Origin: Agrypnia vestita
Taxonomy: Eukaryota; Arthropoda; Insecta; Trichoptera; Phryganeidae
Assembly: GCA_016648135.1 (NCBI GenBank)
Contig: JADDOH010002065.1
Location: forward strand, 124,001-188,000
Direction of reading: 5' to 3'
DNA: 64,000 nt
A program made the translations under genes and the position numbers. Position 1 is the first letter of the stretch; the number at the start of each line of letters is the position of its first letter. Under the pieces are notes generated by a model. That model was not told the DNA's origin and did not search any database. It was given only the letters and a program-made list of their open reading frames with translations. Of this stretch, positions 45,095 to 56,666 are shown in pieces.

Positions 45095-46650
45095 TTTTTT
45101 ATATCTTATTTTGAATATATATTTAGCCAAGACACATACATTCACTTTCTTTACTTTATTCAAATAACTATTTTAATATAATTATTTTTCATATGATACA
45201 TGAATTTCGAGTTCAAAACCTAAAAGCCCTTGGCGATATCATTTCTGTCCAATTCAATTTGTCCCGTTACGAAACTCTTCTAGTACCGATTATAATATAA
45301 TATTGAGTCTGTCGGTAAGACCCCTAAAATTTTACTGGGAAAACCTACAAAAAAATTCGTATTAAAACGAATCTCTCTCTCGGGATTCGATCGTCTGCCA
45401 CTCCATGCCATATAAAAAAATATTCTGTGACATATTATCTATATTATGATTGCGTTAAATACATATCCATCAATACGTTTTTTTCCATTGCCAGTTTCAA
45501 AAATTAATCAAATCGATAATTTTTATAAGAAACGAGGTGTACCGATTTCTTTTTAAATACATTTAGATATTATTTAACATGCAGAAATATTATGTACCTA
45601 TACATTATTTAACATTCGAGTCATTTTAAGGCGAGATGGTTCCCCTGTTTGTCTTTAAATGTTTTTACATTGTTCTTAATGTAATCTATCAGTTAATAAC
45701 GAACAGTTAAAGGTACTCTATCAACGTCATTAACGAAGTGTTAAATGTACTCTAAAAAATAAAAAATAAAAATTTTGAATAGGTAGATACAGAAGATAAT
45801 TGGCAATCTACAGAATCGACGTGGTATACTCAGTAAAAGTGATGGCTTGATACCAGGTGATGGAAAATATTTTTTTTGACTTGAATACTGAAAATGAATC
45901 ATAAGGTATGGAAGAATAAAAACATTTAAAATTTTAATAACGCGACATTCATGGTAAATTTTATGGATAAATTGTTACTAAATTGAACTACTTTAAATTC
46001 TTCTCATTCATAAATTCTTTAATCTCTTAAGAGCCAATATTTTATTCACATAAAATACACGCGTGCAGTGTACGCAGGTTTTATTTTACAGAAGGTATCC
46101 AATCCAAAGCAATTATTGTTCTCACCATCGATTGATACCGATAAGCAGAAGAATACCACAAAATACAAGTATCGTATTTCAACCACACACCAAGAATCGT
46201 TTTTCTCATTAAAAATTTTAATGAGAACTTCCGTAGTGTTGTAATAAGCGATCGTTGATTGTTGTTCAACAGCAGTTCCAGAAGGAATGCGACACAACAC
46301 TAGCATCGTTCCGAAGCACAACATTAAATTAAGTGTATTATCAGCGCTGGACGTCGACACTGATGGTTACTGTTATGTGCATTGTTCGTTTTGAAGAATG
46401 GATAATAATAACAGAGATTTGAATTCCGCTGGAGTAATCTGAACTCGGGTTCAAAGGTTATTCCAAAAACCAAAAAAAAATCAAAAATTTCTTACTCGAT
46501 TGTGCATGTCTTACTATCAGTACCAGTAAGATAGTTAGTTCTCGTTACATAACCTCGAAAGAATGAAATTTCATTACATTTAGTCTGTACGATTTGATTT
46601 AAATTTGAATAACGTAAGAAAAATTTTATAGGTATTATTGATTAATTTTT
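45095..46650. other. No recognisable gene
   Basis: A 104-codon reverse frame (46046-46360) lacks any motif I know. Possible weak tRNA-like B box near 45378-45392 on the minus strand (GATCGAATCCCG). Otherwise AT-rich. Confidence 0.4.
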
Positions 46651-46654
46651 ATTT

Positions 46655-46700
46655 TTAACGTCTACCGGTTTCGAGAACGCTGTATCTTGGTCAAGACGTA
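46655..46700 (-). ncRNA. Hammerhead-type motif, 5' core decayed
   Basis: Minus strand: GTCTTGACCAAGATACAG in place of GTCCTGATGAAGATACGG, then TCGAAACCGGTAGACGT, identical in its 3' half to the motif at 53801-53838. GAAA, CCGG, UA and GAC are intact; the CTGATGA box is not. Confidence 0.5.
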
Positions 46701-46708
46701 CACACAAT

Positions 46709-46858
46709 CGGCCGTATTTTGAAAATATAAATATAAACTATTTCGGTATCTTGACAGTTGTTGTATGCATTACAATGCCGTCAATGTTGACGTATTAAGT
46801 TATACAATATCTACCAAGATACATAAATAGCAATATTGATATTTACAAAATACGGCCG
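46709..46858. mobile_element. 150-bp MITE of the CGGCC-TATT family
   Basis: CGGCCGTATTTTG at 46709 and CAAAATACGGCCG ending at 46858 are perfect inverted ends of 13 bp, extended by AATAT and AAGATAC-type matches. The trinucleotide AAT flanks both sides (46706-46708 and 46859-46861). It sits directly beside a hammerhead-type motif. Superfamily unknown. Confidence 0.75.
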
Positions 46859-47148
46859 AATAACTGTTATACATTAAAAATACAAATAATTAAAATGTCG
46901 TGGCGTGGTCTCATTCATGACGAGGGTTTGTTATGTTCGACAGTGAGACATTGCAATATATTGGGTTAATCTTTAATTTTATTACTGTATATTAAAAGTT
47001 TTTGATTTCTATCATTTCCAAATAACATAACCCAAAGCCTACTTCATTTTTATGTATAATTACAATGCCATCTTTTTTTTTAAATGCGTGGCCTACCTCC
47101 AAATTGTGGTTTAAGAATTCTGAGAAGTTAGATATTATTACTTAGATG

Positions 47149-47217
47149 CCCCTCAAAGCCCAGTGGGCATGACACTGGCTTCCCACATCTAGGATTTCGG
47201 GTTCGATTCCCAAGGTG
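47149..47217 (+). tRNA. tRNA-like sequence, probably SINE-derived
   Basis: GCCCAGTGGGCATGACACTGG carries an A-box-like stretch, and GGTTCGATTCC at 47200-47210 is a perfect B box. No clean cloverleaf. Likely a SINE head. Confidence 0.45.
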
Positions 47218-47557
47218 TTTCGTGATGTGTTTCGCTTCTGTAACTGAACCTCTTGACCTGTTGAAGCATAGCAAACAAAAAGTTTACAGAACATTCTAGG
47301 CACCTTAGGTGGTTTTATTCTAATATTAAAACTACATGCCGTTTTACCTTTATACAATGCTAAAAAAATAGTCAATAGAATTCAATTCACACATACCGAA
47401 ACGATTTCATGGTTTGAGTTTATCTTTAGAGTTCATAAAGAATTTAAGTAAGATGTTGGTTGGTTGGTTTACTCATGAAACGCGATCTAATGCAATTTGG
47501 TACATTTTTAATTAATTAAATTTTATATATTATTAAAGAAAACACATTCCTTCTTAT

Positions 47558-47830
47558 TGTGATGTTGCAATTTCAGAACAAAATTCTGTGAATTTTTAAA
47601 CAAATTTATAAATCAATTAGAAAAACAGAAACAGAACAGAAAAATCAAATCAACGAAAAAATATTTTGGCTGCTACCGGGATTCGACCCACGGATCTTCA
47701 ATCTATCAGGAAATGGCACTATCCCGAATAGATTGGAGGTCCATGGTTCGAACTCGGTAGCAGCCAAAATATTATTTCGTCAATTTGATTTTTCGTATGT
47801 CTTTTCTAATTGATTAATAAATTTGTTTTA
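47558..47830. mobile_element. Inverted pair of tRNA-SINE units
   Basis: Left unit (minus strand): tail TTTTTTCGTTGATTTGATTT, head ending CCGGTAGCAGCC. Right unit (plus strand): head GGTTCGAACTCGGTAGCAGCC, tail with CGTCAATTTGATTTTTCG and TTTCTAATTGATTAATAAAT. The two heads meet in the middle, where ATCTATC/GATAGAT-like and CAATCTATC/ATAGATTG blocks pair. The pair is therefore head-to-head with outward tails, the same architecture as 34615/35160. Confidence 0.75.
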
Positions 47831-47849
47831 ATTAAACTTCAAGTTATTT

Positions 47850-49980
47850 AAGTATTCAAGTTACGTTTAATTAACGGTTGCTTAGCACTACAGGTATGTA
47901 TAAATCACATCTCCAACTATTTGTCCACTTTAATACATCTTATGCATGCTTGTCGTTTACGGAAGCTATTAACGCGGTCGTCATCCTATATCTGATGCCA
48001 TGCGATGCCATTTTCACAGGTTTTCTGCGTTCCTGCCGCTTCTGAAACTTGCGTCATGTGTTGTCTCTACCATACTCTCTACTCACACATACAAATGTAC
48101 ATTTTACATGGCCGAACTATATTGAAGTATATGAAATTGACATTGAGTTAAACAAACTTGGGTGTGTGTCATTTTGACGTGATAAACCATGATAAACTTC
48201 ACAGGTTGAATATGATAAACCTAGAGGCGTTTCAATCAGTGATGGGGCCACTCTGAACTTATCACTACAATGAAGTACTTCGTTTTACTCGACTTTACAC
48301 GTTTTTAATCGAACTTCATACTTCAAACTTCAAACCAAATACTTCATTATATTTACATTCAAACCAAATACTTCATTATATATTATAAAATTTAATTTAT
48401 TTCAAATTTCATTAAAAATAAACATGGAGTTCTACAAACTAAATAACAGAAAAACCATAAATTAATACTTTATTACATTCAACTTCAAACACGCATCGAC
48501 GTAAAGTGTGACTTTCAACGAAGTTTTATTTTTAGTGAAGTGAAACGAATGAACACTTCAGTTCACTTTCAATAATATTAAAATGAACATTTCTAATCCC
48601 GCTCTCTAAATGAAAGATGCAATAGGCTGATTCAAATCCCACCCCTTCGTGAGAAATAATTTATAACGGATTCAAATCCAACCCCCCGTTAGCGATAATT
48701 TTTAGCTAAACTCACAAATTTGTAATAGTTTTAAAGTAAGTACTACTATAAAATTTTCAGATTATAAAATGTAATCAAAATTCTGGTGCCGTCTAACTAA
48801 TTTTCTTAAATATTTATTCGAGAAATATAGCAGTTTAAAAATATGGTTACTTTCTACTGAAAATATAGATGAATTTAAGGAAAATAATTAGGTTGATATT
48901 TTATTGGCAAGAGAAAATTTTAGGTTAAGATCCCGCCAGCACCTATATTTATTCGAAAAATCAATTTGTTTTGCAGGATCTAAAGCATCGGTCAGAGAGG
49001 TCGGAGACACGAGGCAGAATAGCTTAGAAAACCAAACGCAGAAAATCCTAAACAATCGTGAAAGCATGACAACATTCATGGATTTGTTTTTTGTATCACT
49101 ACAGCTAACGCGACTTACTAATATGTTATAATAACTTAAATGCAAATATTTTTAGAATGCATACAAAATTATTAAGGCGAAATATTAGTTACAGCTCCGA
49201 AAAATTATAAAATAAAATAATAATCAAATAACATGGAACATATTATATAATAAATGTAACAGAAGTACGAATCAGAAGTAATGCAAATAAATTTAAATTT
49301 AAATTCTTACACAGCAATTGAGGAAATTGACTGGAATATATTCCACCACAAGCACACGCGAGACCGCACTACGATCCAATCGAGCCAACCAACTACTGAC
49401 AGCTGATGAGGATTGTAGCCGGTATCAATTTATCGGTGCTTTCTTCCAGAGATAACAGAATATAGTGTCGATAAGATATATTTACATTACATAAACTGGT
49501 ATCTATCGCCTCAGTGCCGCAATTGGTGCATATACTGAAATGCAATTTATCGAGTTTATCCTGTTTGAAAATGCAGCATAATGGAAATGTGAATATAATT
49601 TTTTAAAGTTTATTATTGAAGTTAATTTCAGTTTTATCCTAATACATCCTCGTAGTACGTAAAGGCCTAAGGAAAATGGTGAACAATATTATAAAACTAA
49701 TGATAAATATAAAGAAATTTCTATACATTTTAATCATTATTTTATCTGTAACGGACATTTTATGTATATATATAATTAGAAGATAATCTTTATATACCTA
49801 TAACGTGATAAATATACATGTTGTTTATAATTCGTATGAGGAAAAAAATAAAAAATGATTATATATTTGTATTACAATCAATCCATTTAAAAACAATCTT
49901 TATATTTAAAAGAACGTTTTTCTGTAAGATCAGATCAGATCAGACTCGGAAATTTAACAATACATTACAAACTAGTTAAC
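47850..49980. other. No recognisable gene; small direct repeats
   Basis: 48332-48381 repeats AAACCAAATACTTCATTAT with a 29-bp period. 48614-48705 has two diverged copies of GATTCAAATCC-ACCCC. CAGTGATGGGGCCACTCTG at 48237 resembles a hAT end but no partner was found. The overlapping open frames at 48888-49145 are unrecognised. Confidence 0.4.
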
Positions 49981-49983
49981 ATA

Positions 49984-50022
49984 AAAATTCATTGGCTTTG
50001 ATACAAGTCAAATAAAATTATT
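49984..50022 (+). repeat. Short dispersed repeat (partner at 63559-63600)
   Basis: AAAATTCATTGGCTTTGATA and CAAGTCAAATAAAAT closely match AAAATTCATTCGCTTTAGTA and CAAGTCGAATAAAAT at 63559-63600, same orientation. Confidence 0.6.
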
Positions 50023-50254
50023 TAAACTTTACCACATTTTTCAGGTTTTATTCATTTTATTTAACCAGTACCAAAGCAATTAAATAACTCTCAATGCAAA
50101 TGCAAAAAAAATGCAAACTTTGATTTCGATTATTTCCTTAACTATTGACATTTCATCCAAAGTGTAAAAAATATTTTCTATTGAAAATGGAATGAAAAAG
50201 TTGTTGATACTATTTTGCAATTTAGATGTAATAGAAATAGATCAAATAAACTGA

Positions 50255-50350
50255 GCTGCACCCGGCGTTCTACGTACTCTATATAATGCGATGATAAGAA
50301 AATCCGAGCTTAGTGTCAAGACAAAACTGACTGTTTTCAATCGCCTCAGA
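50255..50350 (+). pseudogene. Non-LTR reverse transcriptase scrap
   Basis: The forward frame reads LYNAMIRKSELSVKTKLTVF then NRL. It matches the stretch just after the reverse transcriptase catalytic region in RTE-like ORFs (pattern I.RK.ELS.KTKL.VFN.......YG). After NRL the similarity stops. The element may be split from 51380-51655. Confidence 0.55.
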
Positions 50351-51375
50351 TTAAGCTGCAAAAATGTGTATGAAAATAGAATGGGTCTAGACCGGTTGAT
50401 GCGGTCATGCGGAAGCAGCCCAAGACAGTGGAATATGGAAGCACCTTGTCGAAACTATGGGCCCCCGACTCTACTATGACACGGAGATGAAGATGATCAG
50501 ATGCGATAGACACGTGAAGTAGCCCAATTTTTACTGGTAGATAGCCTGGTAAGCGTATTACATAAATGGCGATATTGTGTGGGGGAACCTTAATAGTTAT
50601 GTCCATAAAATGACAATCAGCTCGAAGTGAATGAACTGGAGTAACTTCTATTGCATGGCATGTACAATGTAAACGTATTGTGCAAATGACATTTCGGAGA
50701 AACCTGTGCCTAGCTGACACAATGAGCATTTTGCAGGCGTGTACACTCTGTACACACAAATAAACTGTGTTTAACGATATTTTTGGAAAGAAAATTAAAT
50801 TATAAATTCACGTTCTAATCGTTAAGTTATCGTCAAAAAATAACTGCGGCCTAAAATAACATTTTTTTACGTAAGTGAAGTTCTGGCTCCACGAAAAGGG
50901 AAGAAAGCATGCACTGAACCTCTTTAAAAATCCAGATAAGAATATTTGTATATTTTTACAACTATTTTTAAATGTATTTTATTTTATCAACCATGTTGAT
51001 AGATTAACCCTTTATGTTCACCCATGTAAGTTGTATGAATGTGGATGAGGCGAGAATCTCGTGTAACGGAGTGATGTAAGTAAGTTAGTTTTGCGCTGAG
51101 ATTTACAATAATTTCTTCCACTGAATTTTATTTCAACATCAACTGAACCGGGTAAATAGTTTGCTACAATACAGTAAAATAATAGTGTAGCAGGCAGGGC
51201 ACCGAATGGAGTATGGAGTGGTGTACCAGGTCATTGAGTATGTTTGGTTGTTTTTGGTACAAGATGGTGACAGTTTTCCTAAGTGAGAGTGCGTTATCGG
51301 TGATGCTTTATAATACTATAATACTAATGTACACATTTATGTAGTCTCCTCAAATACAAAATGATTAAAAATTAT
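50351..51375. other. Sequence separating two halves of a non-LTR remnant
   Basis: The longest open frame in the window (137 codons, minus strand 50346-50759) lies here but has no motif, no coding-like composition and no neighbours that support it. The remainder is AT-rich. The interval might be an insertion into the element. Confidence 0.4.
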
Positions 51376-51379
51376 AAAT

Positions 51380-51655
51380 AACAATATAAAAAGGAAAGGA
51401 CTCCTCAGAACTTCTGAAATGAGAGTGCTGAGATCCATTACTGGAAAAACTCTACGCGATTGTGTTCGAAATGTATACATCAGAAAAACCTGCAAAATAG
51501 AAGACATGGCACGATGGAGTAGAACCAGACGGAGATTCTGGAGGGATCACGTAGCCAGGATGGACAGTGACAGACTCGTGCATACAGCAGATGATAATAA
51601 AATCTGGACGATACCCACCGGGAAGACCACCTAAAAGATGGAGGGATGGGTGGAT
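51380..51655 (+). pseudogene. Non-LTR retrotransposon C-terminal fragment
   Basis: The forward frame reads LLRTSEMRVLRSITGKTLRD, then RKTCKIEDMARWSRTRRRFW and RDHVARMDSDRLVHTADD, and after a frameshift GRPPKRW. This matches RTE-like tails (SEMR.LR.I.G....D..RN, W.GHV.RM...R, PGRPPKRW). It is a lineage distinct from both the WHDQI family and the 16835 copy. Confidence 0.75.
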
Positions 51656-51659
51656 CTCA

Positions 51660-53455
51660 TTATCCTAGGAGGCGTAGCTTTCTGTACTACAGATTAACAG
51701 ATCTTATGAATGAAAATAAACAATATATAGGTGCCTATCCATTTTCAAGGTGAAACCCTTCATACACGCAACACGATGACGTGCAAAATAATACTCCAGT
51801 GAGTGATGATCATAGCCCTAAAGTAATCAGATAATATGTCCGTCAAGTGACTGTTGAAATAAATTATAAACTTTCTTTTTCCCCTCACAATGGTTCTGGA
51901 AAAGAGAGTCATGCTGACTAACCCTTCGACCATTACACCTGCGCGTACCGGAGACTATTACTTCAAGAACCTATCCAGGTCTTCATTAATTACAACATTG
52001 ATTACCTATCTTAGCTGCTCTTGACGCTCTCACATCATCATTATTAACGCAAGCAGTGAGTTAATTATGCCATTTATTTATTTACAGCCTCGTGGTTAAA
52101 CGTAATAATCTATCTACACTGATTGATTCCGTCTGTCGTAAAGCCGACTCCGTAAGAAATTGCATCAGTTAGTGCATGTAAATGCGTACAAATGCAGTTC
52201 CCACAGTGATCGGTGCAGCAGTGATGATATACATAAACCGTAATTGTGACTATGATTGTGATTCGCGTCGAAATATAACGGTGATTAGTATTTGAGATAT
52301 AACTATTGAAAGTTTAGGATTTATTGTACCAGTGATTGCTTGCTGAGTTACAAATAATTTTCCCTATTCTCAAGATGACAATATCATTACAATAAGGTAA
52401 AATAAAATAGATGGGACATTTTATGTAGGCGTAAAATTTCTTGGAGAAATATCAAATATCACTATGGCGGAAATATTGGCTTCAATTCATTATTTGGACA
52501 CTGTGTATAAAGAAATTAGGTGCATAAAACAAACTTATTTCCACAAACTTTTAAAGTAATATAATAAGTATTTATCTTTAAAGTAAAATTTTATATAATT
52601 TTCACAATATTATTATTATGATAAGGCAAGCGAGTTAATAAATTCAAATAAAATTTTAATTTGTTTAAAAAAATATGTGTATATGTATATACCTACATAT
52701 TATATGTGTAGTTTTGGTTGAATTTATGTAGGTTATGTTATTTTTTTAGTAAGTTATACTCAATCATTATGCATTCCTAATCATCGCTTTAATGTAATCA
52801 GTCGATTATTGTTATCAAAATTACAAATCTCAAATTGATCACAATATCCGGCTTCCACTGTACCAGCAGAAACCAATCGGCTATCGCCGGTGTATGTATC
52901 GTATGAGTTATACGTGACGTATTACACATAGGTATGGCTGGGTTTGTTGCGTGAACAGCCGATTATGTCCGTAATTAGTATCCGGTAATTTTTAACGGCA
53001 TCAGTGCAAGTATTGCAGCATTCTTCGATGTTAATAATAGTCACGATGAAAATTCAATTTCAATTATGTACTTACATGCTTACAAAACAAGCTTGTTTAA
53101 ATTTACTAAATATATTTCATCTGCCATTCTGGTTAAGATATTCCCAAATAACTGAAAATTCTCTCCTTAAGAAATATTTCCATGAATAGTATATTGGATA
53201 CACGGGCGAACAAAAATATTTCAAAAATATGAAAAAACGAAGTGATTGTATCATGCAAAAACAAACTATAATTCAGTATGACACCAATTCGGATGAGCTA
53301 AATCTTACTCAGCTGTTTAAAAAAATTATTACAATGTAAAATTAGAACAAGTGGGAAGATGTCTTTGCTCTACTCAACAGTATTGGAAATTATTGTTGTG
53401 TAAACATCTTAGCTCGCCCAACCAACACCAACAAAAATTGTACTAGAAAAATTCC
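51660..53455. other. No recognisable gene; possibly unique noncoding DNA
   Basis: 51950-52330 and 52830-53010 have balanced composition without repeat signatures. Everything else is AT-rich. No exon can be supported. Confidence 0.35.
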
Positions 53456-53459
53456 TAAA

Positions 53460-53655
53460 ACTAACTAACCATCACGTTGCTTCTCTGCAGGGGTAGGCAG
53501 AAAGGATAGAACGCCGTATTCTTCTGTCTTGGCACACCTCTTTTGCTTCGACTACATTCATACATCTTCTCATACAAATTCTACGACTTTAACAGGGCCA
53601 TCCTCAAATACTTATAGTATCTGATCATGCCAGGTCTTTCGCGGACGTTCTATGG
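53460..53655 (-). pseudogene. RTE-like 3'-end remnant
   Basis: On the minus strand: RPRKTWHDQI-like residues (GERPGMIRYYKYLRMAL in mixed frames), VVCQDR-like residues, and the end GCAACGTGATGGTTAGTTAG. The order matches the copy at 14403-14665. Confidence 0.65.
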
Positions 53656-53800
53656 AAAATTAGGAAAAGGAAGGATAATTAGGAGAATTCTAAAAATTAT
53701 ATAACGTAACACTTTTAGAAATGTAAGAAAAATAAATGCAAAAAACATTATAAATTTTAATTAAATAACTTTATACAAACCACTTAAATAATGACTCTAC

Positions 53801-53838
53801 GTCTACCGGTTTCGATACCACCGTATCTTCATCAGGAC
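53801..53838 (-). ncRNA. Hammerhead ribozyme motif, core intact
   Basis: Minus strand: GTC as stem I, CTGATGA (complement of 53829-53835), A, stem II GATAC-GGTG-GTATC, GAAA (53810-53813), stem III CCGG, UA, then GAC pairing with GTC. Beyond a bulge, TAC upstream can pair with GTA downstream, extending stem I. Confidence 0.75.
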
Positions 53839-53886
53839 TTACGTACCACTGACTATCCAGTACTGGCTGACGTGCAACAGGCGTCA

Positions 53887-53924
53887 GTCCTGATGAAGAT
53901 ACGGTGGTATCGAAATCGGTAGAC
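53887..53924 (+). ncRNA. Hammerhead-type motif, stem III mutated
   Basis: Plus-strand mirror copy: GTC, CTGATGA (53890-53896), the same stem II, GAAA (53912-53915), TCGG in place of the palindromic CCGG, UA, GAC. Core bases are complete, but the self-complementary stem III is lost, which should hinder dimer pairing. Confidence 0.7.
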
Positions 53925-53979
53925 GTAGAGTCATTACTTAAGTGGTTTATACAAAGTTATTTAATTAAAATTTATAATT

Positions 53980-54480
53980 ATGTCCAACCACAAAGTTAAC
54001 GCTATAAACATCAAAAATATAGCAAAAAACATTATTTATATTTTTCTTCCCAGTGAACTGTACAAAAAACACACGCACTCACACACATAACCATGAGAGT
54101 ACAAATTGTGCTTGATTCGATTTTTTTAAATATGTTTGCGTACTACAGATGGTATTATGTTCCCCGTTTATTATTAAAGGCGAAAATCCTTCTTTTTACT
54201 GTCAGTTTTTATTTATCGAGTCATCCTTCCACGAGGTATCGCTCAATTGCAAGCTTATATGAAAATACCTATACAATTCGGAAGGTGACCACAAAATCTC
54301 ATATACGTGCCGGATCGCACGTATCTGATTGCACTACCCGACTACCCCATACCCGCGTGCTAACTGTGCCAACGAATATTAAGGCACCACGTAAAAATGG
54401 TATTGTAAAATATTTACTTACTTTTTTAGGAGTTATTAATAAAAATATTTCCACAAGTACATAAGAAACAATACATACTA
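53980..54480. other. No recognisable gene
   Basis: Contains a 123-codon forward open frame (54093-54464). It has a hydrophobic start but no motif and no supporting context, so I do not call it a gene. Confidence 0.4.
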
Positions 54481-54482
54481 AA

Positions 54483-54742
54483 CCGTATTTTGAAATAAGC
54501 AATAGGTATAGCTATTTCTCTATACTGACATTTATTATATATATAACATTGTAATGCCGCCAATTTAGAGTTTTATGTTTAACAGGTTTGAAATTAATGA
54601 ATTTAATCAATTAGAAATTCATAATTATTGTGATTAACTTAACATTTTTTTACGTTTTAAAACGTCAAAATTAAACGCATTAGTATTTTATACAATAACT
54701 GTCAAGATACAGAATTAGCAATATTGTTTATTTCAGAATACT
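54483..54742. mobile_element. MITE of the CGGCC-TATT family, diverged
   Basis: CCGTATTTTGAAATAAGCAA on the left faces TTTATTTCAGAATAC on the right, and AACTGTCAAGATAC (54698-54711) matches the TATCTTGACAG block of 46709-46858. The 18519 element shares the start. Ends approximate. Confidence 0.5.
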
Positions 54743-54759
54743 GACTATTTGCTTATTAT

Positions 54760-56660
54760 AAAGGGTTTTTCCCAACATTTTGGAATAAACTAAAAAATGG
54801 TGGAAAACGCTGGTATGTATGAGAAACTTTAAGAATTCCAAAATTCTATGTATTGCACCGCTGCGGACGTCAGTCAGGGTGTTATTGCGACAGCGACAAA
54901 GCTACAGACAAAAGAGGGAACTGTGCGACCATAGAAGCGAAGACAATAAACAAGTGATAAACAAAAATATAGCGAAATAGAAGAGTACCTACGTGTGCAA
55001 GAATTTCGAGTGACAATTAATGCGAATTACGAAATAGTGTTCGAGTTAATTGCGTGTCTAGTGAAGTTTAAAATGTTTTAAGTGCATTGTATTTATTGTA
55101 TAATATAATCAATTAAATTTTTTAATTAGGTACGGTGTGAGTAATGAGTTCACAATTTCATTACCTACTCACCCGGACGTGAAAGGACATTTTAAATTTT
55201 CAAATAGGTGAGCGATGTAGCTTTTGAAACACGTGAATTTCTAAAACGACCTTTGAAACATTTGAAACAACGTGAATAAATTTACATTTGCAAGGATCTT
55301 GTCCTTTTGAGTAGTTGGATAGTAGATTTCGAAACAGAATGCGATTTAGGTCAGTTTTGCCTGTGGCTCAACACTGCACTTTTAAAGCCCCGAGACCAGT
55401 GGCGTAGTCGAGCTGGATTACACCGGGTCGTCTTTTAGTTAAAAATATGTATTTATTCGAACACCATTCAAGTACAAGACAATACCGTTGAAAAATTAAA
55501 AATCCACCTTCTAGCAGGAAGTAGGTACCTTCATATCAGTCAGCAACAAGTAAATAAAATAAGCCCTAAGAGTAATAACAATAAGCTAATAAGCTCACCT
55601 TTTGCTGTGAAACGTGGTGCTTAACTGGTCAAAAGAAAATAAATTATCAGTTAAGAATAGAAAATCCTAAGAAAAATGTACCTTCACTAGATAATTGGAC
55701 AGCCTTGACCTTATAGCGTGTATCAATTATAATATCCCATCCTTACATAGAACTCGACAAATTGTCACCTTTCATTGCCACAATTCTAGTACTAATTACT
55801 AGTCAAATTCTGTGATTAGCAGAATATTAAAGACTGGTATATGGTTATATGGTTGACATTTTCAATGACAATCTAGTGAAAATAAAGCTTACACCTAAAG
55901 AGACAATACTACTTCATTACTAACTTCCACTTTTACTATATACATGTAATGATGTGTAATATATTTTTTTAATACACATTTTTAATATGCTTTGTACTTT
56001 ATATTTTTAATTTTTATATCCAAATTTTAATGCTTATATCTGATGCTTTCACCGCTTATACCTTTTACTGCTTATACATGTACTTTATATTTATATATTT
56101 TATATTTTACTGCTTATTGTTTTATATATTGTTTTACGTATATACTTCTTGAATTTTATGTTTTTTTTTTTATATAACACGTGCTAGGAATTTATAATTT
56201 TATATCTTATATGTACTGCTAATACCTGATATTCTTTTACATACTGCTTTCTATATTATAACATTTTTTGTAAAAGCCTATAATGGGTGTAAACAAATAA
56301 CATAAAATAAATAAATAATCAAGAAACATACGCGTATAAGAAAAAATTAATAATTAATTGGGCGAAAAACTATGGTATGATTCTGCAGGTCCGAAGGCTC
56401 CGATAACAGGACACCTAACATTATCAATAACTGGGTACCTTGCAGAAAATGCCTGCAGGCAGAGCAAGGTAGAGTTGGGTCGACTGTGCGAAAGAGGAAT
56501 GGAGCAGGAAGGGAATGTCTGAGATCTGTAGAAGAACAGGAATAGGACTTGGTGGAGAGCTGTCATGAGCATCAAGAATTCGAACGACTGTGAACATTTT
56601 TATTATTTATCGTAATTTGGGTAGGACGATTACCAATATAAACGGCTTATACTCGTAAAA
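54760..56660. other. No recognisable gene
   Basis: CAGTGGCGTAGTCGAGC at 55395-55411 resembles a hAT end without a partner. 55900-56330 is very AT-rich. 56380-56580 has protein-like sense on the plus strand (for example CAKEEWSRKGMSEICRR) that I cannot assign. Confidence 0.4.
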
Positions 56661-56666
56661 GGTGAC

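Larger units (their letters stand above)
53749..53977. mobile_element. Palindrome of two Penelope-like ends with mirrored hammerheads
   Basis: Arms 53749-53840 and 53886-53977 are almost exact reverse complements over 92 bp around a 45-bp spacer. Each contains a hammerhead-type motif pointing outward, then TAGAGTCATTA, TTTATACAAAGTTATTTAA and AT-rich sequence. The near identity of the arms indicates a young or conversion-maintained pair. Confidence 0.9.

Noticed and set aside
45370..45395. tRNA-like B box on the minus strand (GATCGAATCCCG)
   Set aside because: No A box or cloverleaf arms; matches this short occur by chance.
46046..46360. 104-codon reverse frame with cysteines and hydrophobic runs
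   Set aside because: I considered a secreted or membrane protein, but neither a signal peptide followed by a domain nor a known family is apparent.
50346..50759. Longest open reading frame (137 codons, minus strand)
   Set aside because: No motif, signal, splice context or family resemblance; it overlaps a non-LTR scrap on the other strand, so it is most likely chance.
54093..54464. 123-codon forward frame with a hydrophobic start
   Set aside because: AT-rich, no recognisable domain, no coding context; could be chance.
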